A stretch of DNA of 64,000 bases. It comes from an uncultured Bacteroidota bacterium (GTDB lineage Bacteria > Bacteroidota > Bacteroidia > Bacteroidales > P3). The notes under the pieces are model-generated. The model searched no databases and had not been told where the DNA came from. It worked only from the letters and a program-made list of their open reading frames with translations. Positions 9,046-18,003 of this stretch are shown here, piece by piece (the first letter of the stretch is position 1; each line of letters starts with the position of its first letter). The position numbers and the translations under genes were made by a program. The stretch is taken from contig CACYPU010000001.1 in NCBI GenBank assembly GCA_902776365.1, forward strand, positions 408,325-472,324, read 5' to 3'.

Positions 9046-9506
9046 TACTCAGCGAATTTCATGGTTTCCTTGGTGGTGAACTTCTCGCAGTAGTGGCATC
9101 GCAGCTTGAGGTTCTCCTTGTCGACGACGTAGAACTTGGTGGGTACCACTTCGGCGTTGGTGATGCACTTGGGGTTGGCGCAGCGGATGAAATTCTCCAC
9201 ATGGTCGGGGATTTCCGCTTTGAATTTCTTCACCACCTTGTAGTCTTCGATGTCGATGATGGAGGCAAAGGGAGCCACGAGGGCTATCTTGCTTACCTCT
9301 GGGGCAGAGAAATGTTTGTTTTTGATTTTGACAATGCCTTTCTTGCCGAGCTTGCCGCTGCTGAGGTAGTTGCCGATGAGGACTTCGTCTTTATATTTCT
9401 CGAGGCCAAGGATGCGGATGACCTGGTATACCGATTCGGTGGGGATGTGGTCGATGACGGTACCATTTTCGATAGCGCTGACCACCATTTCTTTCTTGTT
9501 TTCCAT
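9045..9506 (-). CDS. pyrI: aspartate carbamoyltransferase regulatory subunit
   Basis: PyrI binds CTP/ATP and allosterically controls PyrB in the first committed step of pyrimidine synthesis. The 153-residue length is normal. The N-terminal nucleotide-binding domain is followed by a zinc domain with four Cys: CANPKC about residue 114 and CHYC about residue 138. The gene lies 30 bases after pyrB, with the spacer filled by a heptamer tract (CTATTAA/CTATTAT). Confidence 0.95.
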   Translation of the reverse strand: MENKKEMVVSAIENGTVIDHIPTESVYQVIRILGLEKYKDEVLIGNYLSSGKLGKKGIVKIKNKHFSAPEVSKIALVAPFASIIDIEDYKVVKKFKAEIPDHVENFIRCANPKCITNAEVVPTKFYVVDKENLKLRCHYCEKFTTKETMKFAE

Positions 9507-9541
9507 AATTAACTATTATCTATTAACTATTATCTATTATC
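9507..9541. repeat. heptamer tract CTATTAT/CTATTAA between pyrB and pyrI
   Basis: The whole pyrB-pyrI spacer is made of the CTATTAT-type seven-base word. This is the commonest family in the window; other copies are at 39391, 45850, 47101, 48588, 50030 and 56750. Confidence 0.75.
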
Positions 9542-10454
9542 TGACACCTAAAATGGCGGCCATGAGAGCTTGGCGGACGTAGACGCCGTTCTGAGCCTGC
9601 TGGAAGTAATAGGCGTAGGGGGTGGAGTCGACGTCGGTGGTGATTTCGTTGACGCGGGGCAGCGGGTGGAGGATGCGCATGTTCTCCTTGCAGCCCTTGA
9701 GCATGTCGGCGGTGAGGATGCAGGAGTCTTTCACGCGCTCATACTCCATGGGATCAGGGAAGCGCTCGCGCTGCACGCGGGTCATATAGATGATGTCGGC
9801 GGTGGGGATGACGTCGCGGAGGTCGGTGTACTGATAGTATTTCAGGCCTGCATCCTTGATGCTCATCTTGACGGAGGAGGGCAATTTGAGCTCCTGTGGC
9901 GAGACGAGATGGAAGGTGGCGTTGAAGTTGCACATGGCCTGCACGAGGGAGTGGACGGTGCGGCCGTACTTGAGGTCGCCCACCATAGCAATCTGCAGGT
10001 TGTCGAGAGTGCCCTGGGTCTTGCGGATGCTGTAGAGGTCGAGCATGCATTGGGTGGGGTGCTGGTTGGCGCCGTCGCCGGCGTTGATGACGGGCACCGA
10101 TGCCACCTCGGAGGCGTAGCGCGAGGAGCCCTCCTTGGGGTTGCGCATGACGATGAGGTCGCTGTAGGAGGAGACCATCACGATGGTGTCGTGCAGGCTC
10201 TCGCCTTTTTGGACGCTGGTGCCACCCGGGTCGGAGAAGCCAATAATGCGGGCGCCAAGCTGGTTGGCGGCACTCTCAAAACTCAAGCGGGTACGTGTCG
10301 ACGGCTCGAAGAAAAGCGTTGCCACCACCTTGTCGCTCAAGATTTTCTGTTTTGGATTCTTTTCGAATCCCTCGGCGATGTCCAGCACCTGGATGTATTC
10401 CTCTTTTGAGAAATCGGTGATGGAAATCAGGTTGCGTCCTTTTAAACTACTCAT
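9537..10454 (-). CDS. pyrB: aspartate carbamoyltransferase catalytic subunit
   Basis: PyrB joins carbamoyl phosphate and aspartate to N-carbamoylaspartate. The 305-residue protein carries the carbamoyl-phosphate signature FEPSTRTRLSFE (residues about 50-61) and HPTQ (about 132-135). The aspartate-domain motif HPLPRVNEI is near residue 262. pyrI follows directly, forming the dodecameric allosteric enzyme. The last bases lie inside the CTATTAT repeat tract. Confidence 0.96.
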   Translation of the reverse strand: MSSLKGRNLISITDFSKEEYIQVLDIAEGFEKNPKQKILSDKVVATLFFEPSTRTRLSFESAANQLGARIIGFSDPGGTSVQKGESLHDTIVMVSSYSDLIVMRNPKEGSSRYASEVASVPVINAGDGANQHPTQCMLDLYSIRKTQGTLDNLQIAMVGDLKYGRTVHSLVQAMCNFNATFHLVSPQELKLPSSVKMSIKDAGLKYYQYTDLRDVIPTADIIYMTRVQRERFPDPMEYERVKDSCILTADMLKGCKENMRILHPLPRVNEITTDVDSTPYAYYFQQAQNGVYVRQALMAAILGVR

Positions 10455-10462
10455 AATATATA

Positions 10463-10490
10463 TTGTTTGATTGTTTGATTGCGTTAACTC
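10463..10490. repeat. eight-base repeat TTGTTTGA
   Basis: TTGTTTGA is repeated in tandem in the spacer between pyrB and the TPR lipoprotein gene. It is the reverse complement of the CAATCAAA family. Confidence 0.6.
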
Positions 10491-10497
10491 TTAGTTC

Positions 10498-11412
10498 TTA
10501 CTTTTTATTTTTCAAAGCCAATTCTCGGTTGACCAGGGCGTTCTCCATCTGGGGGTTGATGGCGAGGGCTTTGTCGAAATATTCGATGGCCCGCTCGTAG
10601 TCGTGGTAGTGGGTCAGTTCTATCCAGCCGAGGTTGTGCCATGCATCGGCGGAGTGTTCGTTGATGTCGAGCATCTGATGGTAAAGAGACTCGGCTTTGT
10701 CGAAATCCTCGCGGCCTTGATAGAACATTGCCAGCGCATAGAGGGTGTTAGTGTTGGAGGGGTCGAGTTGGAGGGCGGTGTTCAGATACTCCAGCGCCAT
10801 GTTCTCGCCACGACTCGCATAGAGCACTCCCAGTTCTTCGAAGGCCAGAGCGTAGTCGGGATATTTGTCGCAGACACGGCGGAAAAACTGCACGGCGGTG
10901 GCTGTGTCGCCTTTTTCCTTGTAGATATAGCCTTTCATGAAGAGGGCGGCCCGATTGTTTTCATCTTTCGCGGTGACCTTGGAGAGGTAATCCAGCGAAC
11001 GGTCATAGTCCTTACTGTCAAAGGTGATTTCGCCCATCTTCAGCAGCACTTCCATATTGTCGGGAGCCACTTCCTCGGCATGCTGCAACACCTTGTAGCA
11101 CTCGGTCATATTGCCGTTTTTCAGGCAGATGTCAGCTTTGAGAAGCATGAAGTCGACATTGTCGGGTTCGCTACGTAAGGCTTTGTCGATGTCGAGAAGG
11201 GCTTCGTTGTTGCGACCCATGCGGAAGAGCACCTGTGCACGGAGGAAGTGCGACTGGATGTCGTCGGGGTTCTTCTCCAACTGCAGGTCGAGTTTCTCGA
11301 GTTTCACGCTGTCCGACATATCGTCGGTGATAACCAAGGAGTTGTCGTTTCCATGACAACCCACGACAAGCACCGCAACAGCCAACAGGATGATATGTTT
11401 TATTCTGGTCAT
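10498..11412 (-). CDS. TPR-repeat lipoprotein
   Basis: The 304-residue protein has a lipoprotein signal (ILLAVAVLVVGC; Cys about residue 19). About seven TPR units follow (for example ALLDIDKALRSEPDNVDFML and AIEYFDKALAINPQMENALV). It is probably a periplasm-facing outer-membrane scaffold; no enzyme domain is visible. A Bacteroidota -7 box precedes it (11424-11431). Confidence 0.85.
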   Translation of the reverse strand: MTRIKHIILLAVAVLVVGCHGNDNSLVITDDMSDSVKLEKLDLQLEKNPDDIQSHFLRAQVLFRMGRNNEALLDIDKALRSEPDNVDFMLLKADICLKNGNMTECYKVLQHAEEVAPDNMEVLLKMGEITFDSKDYDRSLDYLSKVTAKDENNRAALFMKGYIYKEKGDTATAVQFFRRVCDKYPDYALAFEELGVLYASRGENMALEYLNTALQLDPSNTNTLYALAMFYQGREDFDKAESLYHQMLDINEHSADAWHNLGWIELTHYHDYERAIEYFDKALAINPQMENALVNRELALKNKK

Positions 11413-11423
11413 AAAATGTCTGT

Positions 11424-11431
11424 CAAATCTA
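11424..11431 (-). promoter_or_regulatory. TAGATTTG -7 box for the TPR lipoprotein gene
   Basis: On the minus strand TAGATTTG fits TAnnTTTG, 11 bases before the ATG. No clear -33 element is visible, and the leader would be very short. Confidence 0.4.
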
Positions 11432-11474
11432 TCTGCACAATTATTCTATATCTTATTACGTAAAAAGGCTTTTT

Positions 11475-12407
11475 TTATTGTAGGAAATCGTAAATCATTT
11501 TTTCAACAGTTGTCAATTTCTCCTGGCGCAATACCTCTCTAGCCTGCATCTCGGTGATTGGCAGCGATTTCCATAGCATGCACCAGTATTCTTTCATCTT
11601 GCGTATGCGGCTCTCGTCGGTGGGCATGCGGAGTTGGATTTCCTCCATGAGGCGGCGGATGAAGTGCTTGGTTAATGATGAGTGCTGAATGTTGAGTGAT
11701 AAATTGTTGAGGGCCAGAGGCAGGGTAGGATTGTAGAGGATTCCGCGGCCCACCATGATGTCCGCCACCTGCGGGAAGCGCTCATGGATATGTTGGGCAT
11801 CGGCGGCGGTGAGGATATCACCGTTATAGATGACTGGAGCCTTGAGGAGCGGCATCACCTCGCCGAAGGTATCGAGGTCGGGATGGCCGGTATACTGCTG
11901 GCGACCCAAACGGGGATGGATGGTGACGGAGGCCAGAGGGTAGTCGTTGAGGACGGGTACGAGATGGAAGATGTCGTTTTTATCTTTCAATCCCAGCCGC
12001 ACCTTTACGCTCAGTTTCATTTTTATCCCGGGAACAACCTTGTCGAGGATGGCACGCACTTCGTCGGGATAGGGTAGGATGCCGCTGCCGCGATGCTTGG
12101 CGGCGATGGCTCGCATGGGGCATCCCATATTCCAGTTTACCTCATTGTAACCCAATTCATAAAGACGGTTACTTAAAGTGATGAATTCATCGGTTTCTTT
12201 GCCCAAAATTTGGGGTATGACGGGGATGGAATTCACGTTGTTCTCGGGTAGCACGTCGGCGATTTGGGCGTTGTCGGAGGAGAAACGCATGTTGCGCGTG
12301 AGTGCGATGAAAGGTGCTACGGCCGAAGTGATGGCAACGGGGAAGCACTCTTCGTAGACGCGGCGGAAGAGCACCTCGGTGAGACCTTGCATCGGAGCGA
12401 GAATCAT
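11475..12407 (-). CDS. dus: tRNA-dihydrouridine synthase
   Basis: This FMN enzyme reduces uridine to dihydrouridine in tRNA D-loops. The 310-residue TIM barrel starts with the typical LAPMQGLTEVLFR. It has the catalytic Cys in NMGCPMRAIAAKHRGSG (about residue 95) and the FMN motif VIYNGDILTA. An in-frame repeat (11669-11702) encodes SLNIQHSSLTK at the start of the C-terminal helical domain, where family members vary. The start overlaps the CvpA-family gene by four bases (ATGA). Confidence 0.93.
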   Translation of the reverse strand: MILAPMQGLTEVLFRRVYEECFPVAITSAVAPFIALTRNMRFSSDNAQIADVLPENNVNSIPVIPQILGKETDEFITLSNRLYELGYNEVNWNMGCPMRAIAAKHRGSGILPYPDEVRAILDKVVPGIKMKLSVKVRLGLKDKNDIFHLVPVLNDYPLASVTIHPRLGRQQYTGHPDLDTFGEVMPLLKAPVIYNGDILTAADAQHIHERFPQVADIMVGRGILYNPTLPLALNNLSLNIQHSSLTKHFIRRLMEEIQLRMPTDESRIRKMKEYWCMLWKSLPITEMQAREVLRQEKLTTVEKMIYDFLQ

Positions 12408-13000
12408 TTTTGTTTCGTGTTTTTAGTTTTGTGTTTCGAGTTTTCCTTGTCCCCAACCTCTTTATTCACCTTCTCGGCGGCTTTGTCGCCTGCTTCGGAC
12501 AGTTTCTCGGTTAGGTCGGGATGCTCGGCGATGAACTCTTTCAGCGAGGAAATCAACTCGTTACCAGTGGAGTAGACGGGAGAATAGAGGAGGCTCTCTT
12601 CGCGGGTTTCCTGCGATATCAGTGTCTCATTTTTGTCAATCAGAATGATGCCGTTGAGCAGCACGGATAGGATGCAGAGGGCTTTGACCATACCGAGTGC
12701 GGCGCCGGCAATCTTGTTGGGCAGGTTCATCTTCAGCGATTTGATGACGCGGTCGGCGATGCGTCCCAGCAGGAAGGCGAGCACCAGGGTGCCCACGAAG
12801 ATGATGAAGAAGGCGATGAGAATGGCGCTCTCGCCGGTGAGCCCGAGTAGCGAGGATATCAGACGGGAGAAATGCACTGCCGCCCAGATGCCTATGAGCA
12901 CACCCGCAAGGGTCGCCGCCTCGCGGACAACACCGCGTTTCCATCCCAGGAAGATGAAGATGGCCAACGGTATAGCTAGTAATATGTCGAGTAATGTCAT
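12404..13000 (-). CDS. CvpA-family membrane protein
   Basis: This is the CvpA/colicin V production family, with four membrane helices in the first 110 residues (MTLLDILLAIPLAIFIFLGW onward). I chose the ATG at 13000 because translation upstream has no hydrophobic start and the family begins with this helix. The C-terminal DKENSKHKTKNTKQK is encoded by a seven-base repeat (AAACACG-type, 12410-12444), so the tail is repeat-derived. It is coupled to dus. Confidence 0.88.
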   Translation of the reverse strand: MTLLDILLAIPLAIFIFLGWKRGVVREAATLAGVLIGIWAAVHFSRLISSLLGLTGESAILIAFFIIFVGTLVLAFLLGRIADRVIKSLKMNLPNKIAGAALGMVKALCILSVLLNGIILIDKNETLISQETREESLLYSPVYSTGNELISSLKEFIAEHPDLTEKLSEAGDKAAEKVNKEVGDKENSKHKTKNTKQK

Positions 13001-13030
13001 TGTGGTTCTTAGTTTTAAGTGGTTGGTATG

Positions 13031-13066
13031 AAAAAACAAGCGCCTGCCTGGAGGGGCTGGCGCTCA
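13031..13066 (-). terminator. hairpin plus T-run between PAP2 and CvpA genes
   Basis: On the minus strand GAGCGCC (13065-13059) pairs with GGCGCTT (13044-13038), followed by G and T6 (13037-13031). It is positioned to end the obgE-PAP2 transcript. It also lies inside the leader of the next gene if the -7 box at 13089-13096 is used. Confidence 0.75.
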
Positions 13067-13088
13067 AATAACACATTTCTTCTTCTAT

Positions 13089-13096
13089 CAAAGATA
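13089..13096 (-). promoter_or_regulatory. TATCTTTG -7 box upstream of CvpA-dus
   Basis: A perfect TAnnTTTG lies on the minus strand 89 bases before the CvpA ATG. The -33 region is weak. Transcripts from here would cross the 13031-13066 hairpin. Confidence 0.5.
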
Positions 13097-13130
13097 GAAA
13101 TAAGCAAGCACGTCCTATATAACGAAAGAT

Positions 13131-13706
13131 TCATTTTTTTGTTTCACATTTTGTAAATTTTTTTTCAAAAATTTTTGTCAACCACCAGACAAACCATCCC
13201 ACGAGGATGCCGAAGAGGGCGCCACAGAGGATGTCACCGGGGTAGTGTTTGCCTAAGTAGATGCGGCTGTAGCTGGTGAGGAACGCCCAGACAAACATGA
13301 TGATGGGGAGCGCCTTCATCTGTTTTCTGTATCTCAGGAACAGGAAGGTGGCCAGGGCGAATGCATTGGCGGCGTGATTGCTGACAAAACTGAAACTTCC
13401 TCCGCATTCGGTGTGGAAATGATTATAATCTTCCAACACCTGGCAGGGACGGGGACGGCAAACCCAGTGCTTGATGATACCTGCCCCCTGGTCGGCCAGC
13501 AGAAAGCAAAGGCCACCGGCTGCCAGTATCAGCCACCATTTGTGAGGCTCTTTGCGCAGTGTCATAGCGGCGAAAGCCGCTACCAATACGATAGCCCAAC
13601 ACCAATGCTGGCTCACCACCCACATGGGCCAATCCAAGGCGTCGCATTGAAGCCCGTTGAGGAATTGGAAAAACTCAGTGTCAATATGATTTAGCGTCTC
13701 TAGCAT
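13131..13706 (-). CDS. PAP2-family lipid phosphatase
   Basis: The 191-residue membrane phosphatase belongs to the PAP2/undecaprenyl-pyrophosphatase-like superfamily. The three motifs are present: KHWVCRPRP (about residue 75), SNHAANA (about 108) and SRIYLGKHYPGD (about 146), within about five membrane helices. The likely substrate is a lipid (pyro)phosphate at the inner membrane; the exact one cannot be told. It follows obgE by eight bases. Confidence 0.88.
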   Translation of the reverse strand: MLETLNHIDTEFFQFLNGLQCDALDWPMWVVSQHWCWAIVLVAAFAAMTLRKEPHKWWLILAAGGLCFLLADQGAGIIKHWVCRPRPCQVLEDYNHFHTECGGSFSFVSNHAANAFALATFLFLRYRKQMKALPIIMFVWAFLTSYSRIYLGKHYPGDILCGALFGILVGWFVWWLTKIFEKKFTKCETKK

Positions 13707-13714
13707 TTGTCATT

Positions 13715-14716
13715 TCACTCCTTTTCACTCCCAGTTAGTTTTTTATAAATCAAATCTTTCAGCTCTTGAATGTTCTGTCCGCTGACGGCGCTGATGAAGA
13801 CGGCATCGACGCCTTTGGGGAGGTGCCGCTTCAGCTGGCGTTGCATCTCCTCGTCCATCATGTCGCACTTGGTGACGGCCAGGATGCGCTGCTTGTCGAG
13901 GAGTTCGGGGTTGTATTTCTTCAGCTCGTCGAGGAGGACGTAGTATTCTTTGGCTATCTCCAACTGCTCGCAGCTCACCATAAAGAGGAGGATGGAGTTG
14001 CGCTCGATATGGCGGAGGAAGCGCAGGCCGAGACCTTTGCCTTCGGCGGCACCCTCGATGATGCCGGGAATATCGGCGATGCAGAACGAGCGGTCGTCGC
14101 GGTATTTCACGATACCGAGGTTGGGTACGAGGGTGGTGAAGGGGTAGTTGGCAATCTCGGGTTTGGCGGCGCTGACGACGCTGAGGAAGGTGCTCTTGCC
14201 GGCATTGGGGAAGCCTACGAGACCTACGTCGGCCAACACCTTGAGTTCGATGATGACCCAACGTTCCACTGAGGGTTCGCCGGGTTGTGCGTAGCGCGGC
14301 GTCTGGTTGGTGGCACTCTTGAAGTGGTCGTTTCCCAAACCACCACGACCGCCACGGGCGATGATGAGTTCCTGTCCCTCTTCCGTCACCTCGCCGAGGA
14401 ATTCGCCGGTTTCGGCGTCGCGACAGACGCATCCCAGCGGCACCTCGAGAATCTGGTCTTTGCCGGTACGGCCGGTGCAAAGGTTCTCGCCACCATGCTC
14501 GCCGTCTTCGGCGAAGACATGCTTGGTGTATTTGAGGTGCAGGAGCGTCCAGCGCTGCGTGGTGCCACGCAGGATGACGTGACCTCCACGACCGCCGTCA
14601 CCACCGTCGGGCCCCGCTTTGGCGTTGTATTTCACCCTCAGCAGGTGTGCGCTACCTGCGCCACCTTTGCCGCTGCGGACGAGAATCTTCACATAGTCTA
14701 CAAAGTTCGAGGTCAT
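13715..14716 (-). CDS. obgE: GTPase Obg
   Basis: This essential ribosome-assembly GTPase has 333 residues. It has the Gly-rich Obg fold (residues 1-158, with [18 protein letters not shown]) and a G domain with P-loop FPNAGKST (about 167), DIPG and TKCDMMD. It lacks the variable C-terminal extension, as is usual in Bacteroidota. The PAP2 gene follows in the same unit. Confidence 0.96.
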   Translation of the reverse strand: MTSNFVDYVKILVRSGKGGAGSAHLLRVKYNAKAGPDGGDGGRGGHVILRGTTQRWTLLHLKYTKHVFAEDGEHGGENLCTGRTGKDQILEVPLGCVCRDAETGEFLGEVTEEGQELIIARGGRGGLGNDHFKSATNQTPRYAQPGEPSVERWVIIELKVLADVGLVGFPNAGKSTFLSVVSAAKPEIANYPFTTLVPNLGIVKYRDDRSFCIADIPGIIEGAAEGKGLGLRFLRHIERNSILLFMVSCEQLEIAKEYYVLLDELKKYNPELLDKQRILAVTKCDMMDEEMQRQLKRHLPKGVDAVFISAVSGQNIQELKDLIYKKLTGSEKE

Positions 14717-14729
14717 GTCTTAAGAAGGG

Positions 14730-16382
14730 TTAGTTTGCATTTTTCACCAGACGGACGGAACAGCCTTTATATCGATCGGAGTGGCTTGAGATTCTTATGT
14801 CAGAAGCATTAAATACTTCATAGTGTGCGTTGTATAGTTCACCAGAATAATATGAACTAGACCAATAGTATCCGAATGAGTTTGCGCTGTAAACGTTAGT
14901 GGCACTCCTAATTCCAGCAGCTGGGAGAAACACGCAGCCAGCAGCCTCCATTTTTGACCAGTTGTTATTATTTGTGCTGGGGTATGATGTACGGGGAGAA
15001 TTATAGTATGTAATTGTAATTCCTATAACGTCAGGATCAAAGCCATCGGGGAAAATAATTATCCCGTTTTTTCCTTCTACTCTATCTATTGCATATAAAT
15101 ATTCCCCTCTGTGTGTATCTTGTAGCAGGTATTCCCATTCGGCTTTTGTTAGTGTACGCCATTGATTGGTTGCATTTCCTCCATTACTAATACTGTTGTT
15201 TACTCCCCAGTCATAGTTTGTGCCTGCAATATCATTATTTTCGTCACCGTAGTCAGAGTTGTTTATGCTGGTCATATAAGGGTATTTTTCATTGTAACCA
15301 CTGGTACCCCAACCAAAGAGGTCTATCCATTTTGATTGGTTCAATGAGGGAGCTGTATTGCCAACAGCGTTTCCAATATAATTCCACTGATTCTCAGCAA
15401 AACGCCATGTGTTTGTCGATGCTTTGTACTGCAGGTTTCCCTGTGAGAAGTAGACTTTGTCGGTGGCGTTGGGGCCCACGGAGAAGACACCCTTACGGTA
15501 GGCGGTGGTGTGGCTGCCGCCGATTTCCACTTGTGCGGTCATCAGCTGGTTGCGCAAGAGGGTGGGGTTGGAGGCTGAATGCGAGAAGACATAGGTGTTG
15601 GCTTTGGCGGGGGTGCCCGTCACATGGGCGTAGACCTGGATGGTGAAGTCGCTAGCGGTGGCTGCTACGGGCCAGAAGGGCACCTGGACCTCGACGAGGT
15701 CGGCATCGGAGGCGTAATGGTTGATGTAGGTGCTGGCGGTGAAATTGATTTTCACACGTTTGGCGCTGTCTTCGATGGTGGCGGGCTGCTCGGCCACGCT
15801 GACAGAACCCACTCCGATGGTCACGTCGCGCTCTCCACAGAGCTGCAGGGTGCTGCTGCTCACAATCACACTGTCGAGTGTCAGGAGGTCGTCGGTGCTG
15901 TTTTTCAGCACCACCTTGACGGCAGAAGTCAGGTGCTTGAACTCGATGGTACTCGGGCTGGCGCCTGTCACCTTGGCCACCATAGGCAACGGAATGGTCT
16001 GGTTGCCCTCTCCGTCGTAGCTGCAGGTGTAGCTGCTGGGGAGGCTGATGGTAGTGGCGTCGCTCATGGGGGTGCCGACGGTGAGGGTGGCGGGGTAGTA
16101 GCCATAGATGGGGTCGGCCGACGGCACACCGCTGGCGATATAGGCCTTGCTGCCACTCAAGGAGACTGAGCAGGTGGCGGCGTTGAGCTTTACCTGGTCG
16201 CCAGAAAGCCACACTACGCTTTTGTCGTTCACGGCGGTCTTTGTGCTGTGTGCTATGTAGCCCTCGGTGGTGAGCATGACGGCTCCTTCGGGGATGCCTG
16301 CCTGATTGGACTCCTTGTTGCAAGCGGCCAGCAAGGCCACAGCCGCAAACATACAAAAGCGTAGGTGTTTCGTGTGTGTCAT
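14730..16382 (-). CDS. fimbrillin-like lipoprotein with C-terminal sulfatase-modifying-type/DUF1566-like domain
   Basis: The 550-residue lipoprotein (CMFAAVALLAAC, Cys about residue 21) has a fimbrillin-like N-terminal half (KTAVNDKSVVWLSGDQVKLN, TSAVKVVLKN, LLRNQLMTAQVEIGG). A C-terminal domain from about residue 300 is rich in Trp, Tyr and Asn, with TLTKAEWEYLL and YYWSSSYY. This pairing is typical of Bacteroidales surface proteins, and a role in adhesion or surface display is an inference. The N-terminal half is paralogous to the lipoprotein at 20907-21809. Confidence 0.75.
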   Translation of the reverse strand: MTHTKHLRFCMFAAVALLAACNKESNQAGIPEGAVMLTTEGYIAHSTKTAVNDKSVVWLSGDQVKLNAATCSVSLSGSKAYIASGVPSADPIYGYYPATLTVGTPMSDATTISLPSSYTCSYDGEGNQTIPLPMVAKVTGASPSTIEFKHLTSAVKVVLKNSTDDLLTLDSVIVSSSTLQLCGERDVTIGVGSVSVAEQPATIEDSAKRVKINFTASTYINHYASDADLVEVQVPFWPVAATASDFTIQVYAHVTGTPAKANTYVFSHSASNPTLLRNQLMTAQVEIGGSHTTAYRKGVFSVGPNATDKVYFSQGNLQYKASTNTWRFAENQWNYIGNAVGNTAPSLNQSKWIDLFGWGTSGYNEKYPYMTSINNSDYGDENNDIAGTNYDWGVNNSISNGGNATNQWRTLTKAEWEYLLQDTHRGEYLYAIDRVEGKNGIIIFPDGFDPDVIGITITYYNSPRTSYPSTNNNNWSKMEAAGCVFLPAAGIRSATNVYSANSFGYYWSSSYYSGELYNAHYEVFNASDIRISSHSDRYKGCSVRLVKNAN

Positions 16383-16397
16383 TTCTATTTGTAGAGT

Positions 16398-16955
16398 TTA
16401 ACCGATAGCTTGACGGATGCGGGCGGCGATGTCCTCGATGGTACCGAGGCCGTCGACGATGCGCTGCTTGCCCTGCTTGGCGTAGTAGTCGGCCACAGGC
16501 TTGGTCTTGTTGTTGTACTCCTGGAGGCGGTTGTTGATGGTGGCCTCGTTGTCGTCGGCGCGGCCTTGAATCTTGGCGCGTTCGAGGAGTCGGCGCATCA
16601 GCTCGTCCTTGGGGACCTCGAGCTGCACCATGCAGGTGAGCTCACGACCGTGTTTGGCCAGCAGTTTGTCGAGGGTTTCGGCCTGTGCTACGGTGCGGGG
16701 GAAGCCGTCGAAGAGCATGCCCTTCTGGTCGGCAGCGATGGCATTGTCCATCATTTCGACGACGATGTCGTCGCTGACGAGCTGGCCGTTGTCCATGATG
16801 CTTTTGATGCGGAGGCCTAGCTCGGTCTTGTCGGCAATCTCCTTGCGGAGGAGGTCGCCGGTGGAGACGTGTGTGAGGCCGTAGGTCTCGACTATGAAGT
16901 CGCTCTGGGTGCCTTTGCCGGCCCCGGGAGCTCCGAAAATAACGATATTTTTCAT
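16398..16955 (-). CDS. adk: adenylate kinase, short form
   Basis: Adenylate kinase interconverts ATP+AMP and 2 ADP. The 185-residue protein has P-loop GAPGAGKGTQ (8-17), THVSTGDLLR, the AMP-site FDGFPRT and the short LID ERAKIQGRADDNEATINNRL. The zinc LID of longer forms is absent. A second, divergent adk is at 47269-47922. Heptamer tracts GTTTAAA/GGTTAAC follow its start region (16957-16987). Confidence 0.95.
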   Translation of the reverse strand: MKNIVIFGAPGAGKGTQSDFIVETYGLTHVSTGDLLRKEIADKTELGLRIKSIMDNGQLVSDDIVVEMMDNAIAADQKGMLFDGFPRTVAQAETLDKLLAKHGRELTCMVQLEVPKDELMRRLLERAKIQGRADDNEATINNRLQEYNNKTKPVADYYAKQGKQRIVDGLGTIEDIAARIRQAIG

Positions 16956-16956
16956 A

Positions 16957-17065
16957 AAGTTTAAAGTTTAAAGTTTAACGGTTAACGGAGACGCTACGCA
17001 GTCGAATTGTCGAAAACGTGATGCGGCAGCTTTTCTTTAAACGTTAACCTTTAACCGTTAACCAT
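16957..17065. repeat. two heptamer tracts flanking a spacer (GTTTAAA / GGTTAAC)
   Basis: 16957-16987 reads GTTTAAA three times and then GTTAACG. 17038-17065 carries the reverse complement words (ACGTTAACC, TTTAACCGTTAACC). The pair could form a long imperfect hairpin spanning the adk-FKBP spacer. Confidence 0.65.
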
Positions 17066-17982
17066 TACTTAACTGAGATAATTTCGATGTCGAACACCAG
17101 GGGAGAGTAGGGGGGGATGACGTCGCCGAATCCGCGGCTGCCGTAGGCCTCCTTCGAGGGGATGACCAGCTGCAGCACGGTGCCGACATTCTGGTTGAGG
17201 AGACCCTTGTCCCAGCCGGCAATCACCTCGGCGATACCAATCTTGAAGGTGAAGGGCTCGTATTTGCGGCGGCTGTCGTAGACCTCGCCGGAGCGGGCGT
17301 CGCTCTCCACGCTGCTGTCGAAGATGGTGCCGTCGAGCAGACGGCCGGTGTAGTTCACCGTCACCTCCTTGCCAATGGTCACTTTGGGACCCTTGCCCTG
17401 CTTCTTCACCACGATATAGATGCCGTCGGCGGTGGGCTTGGCGGTAATCTTGTTCTCGGTGATGTAGTTCTGAAGGTCTTCGGGCTCTTCCTGCTCCATC
17501 TGGCGCATGTTCTCCACCCAGTTGTTCTGCTCCTGGAGGATCTCATCGCGAGTCACGATGTCCTGCAGGTTGATCTGGTAGTAGAACTTCTGACCGCTGC
17601 CGGGCTTGTAGTTGGTGGGCATCTGGTCGTTGTTCAGATAGCTGGCCAGGACGTCGGCATCGAGAGCGAAGGTGGCGATTTCGCCCACATGCATCTTCAG
17701 CAGGCCTTCACCCACCTTGCCTTCCCAGCCGGGGTTGGCGGTGACCAGGCGCTTCACATTGCCTTTGGTGTCGTAGATGACGGAGTCTTCGAACTTCACG
17801 GTCATCTCGCCCACCAGCACGTCGCCTTCCTGCACCTGCTGGCCGTTGGGGTTGGATTGTTCGACCATGTAGGAGAGTCCTTCGGAAATCTCCTGATATT
17901 CGCCCTTGTTCTCACTGTTGCAAGCGACCATCATCGCTGTGCCGGCCACCATCAAGGCGGCCCATTTCATGCTGTGTCTCAT
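17065..17982 (-). CDS. FKBP-type peptidyl-prolyl isomerase lipoprotein, tandem copy 1
   Basis: This 305-residue lipoprotein (VAGTAMMVACNSEN, Cys about 21) has two FKBP-like parts: a degenerate N-terminal one (about 25-125, EGDVLVGEMTVKFEDSVIYD) and a C-terminal FKBP (about 185-305, VTVNYTGRLLDGTIFDSS, VIAGWDKGLL). It probably helps fold periplasmic or outer-membrane proteins. The next gene upstream encodes a paralogue of identical length, so this is a tandem duplication. Confidence 0.9.
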   Translation of the reverse strand: MRHSMKWAALMVAGTAMMVACNSENKGEYQEISEGLSYMVEQSNPNGQQVQEGDVLVGEMTVKFEDSVIYDTKGNVKRLVTANPGWEGKVGEGLLKMHVGEIATFALDADVLASYLNNDQMPTNYKPGSGQKFYYQINLQDIVTRDEILQEQNNWVENMRQMEQEEPEDLQNYITENKITAKPTADGIYIVVKKQGKGPKVTIGKEVTVNYTGRLLDGTIFDSSVESDARSGEVYDSRRKYEPFTFKIGIAEVIAGWDKGLLNQNVGTVLQLVIPSKEAYGSRGFGDVIPPYSPLVFDIEIISVK

Positions 17983-18003
17983 GATATTGGATATTCTTTA
18001 TGT

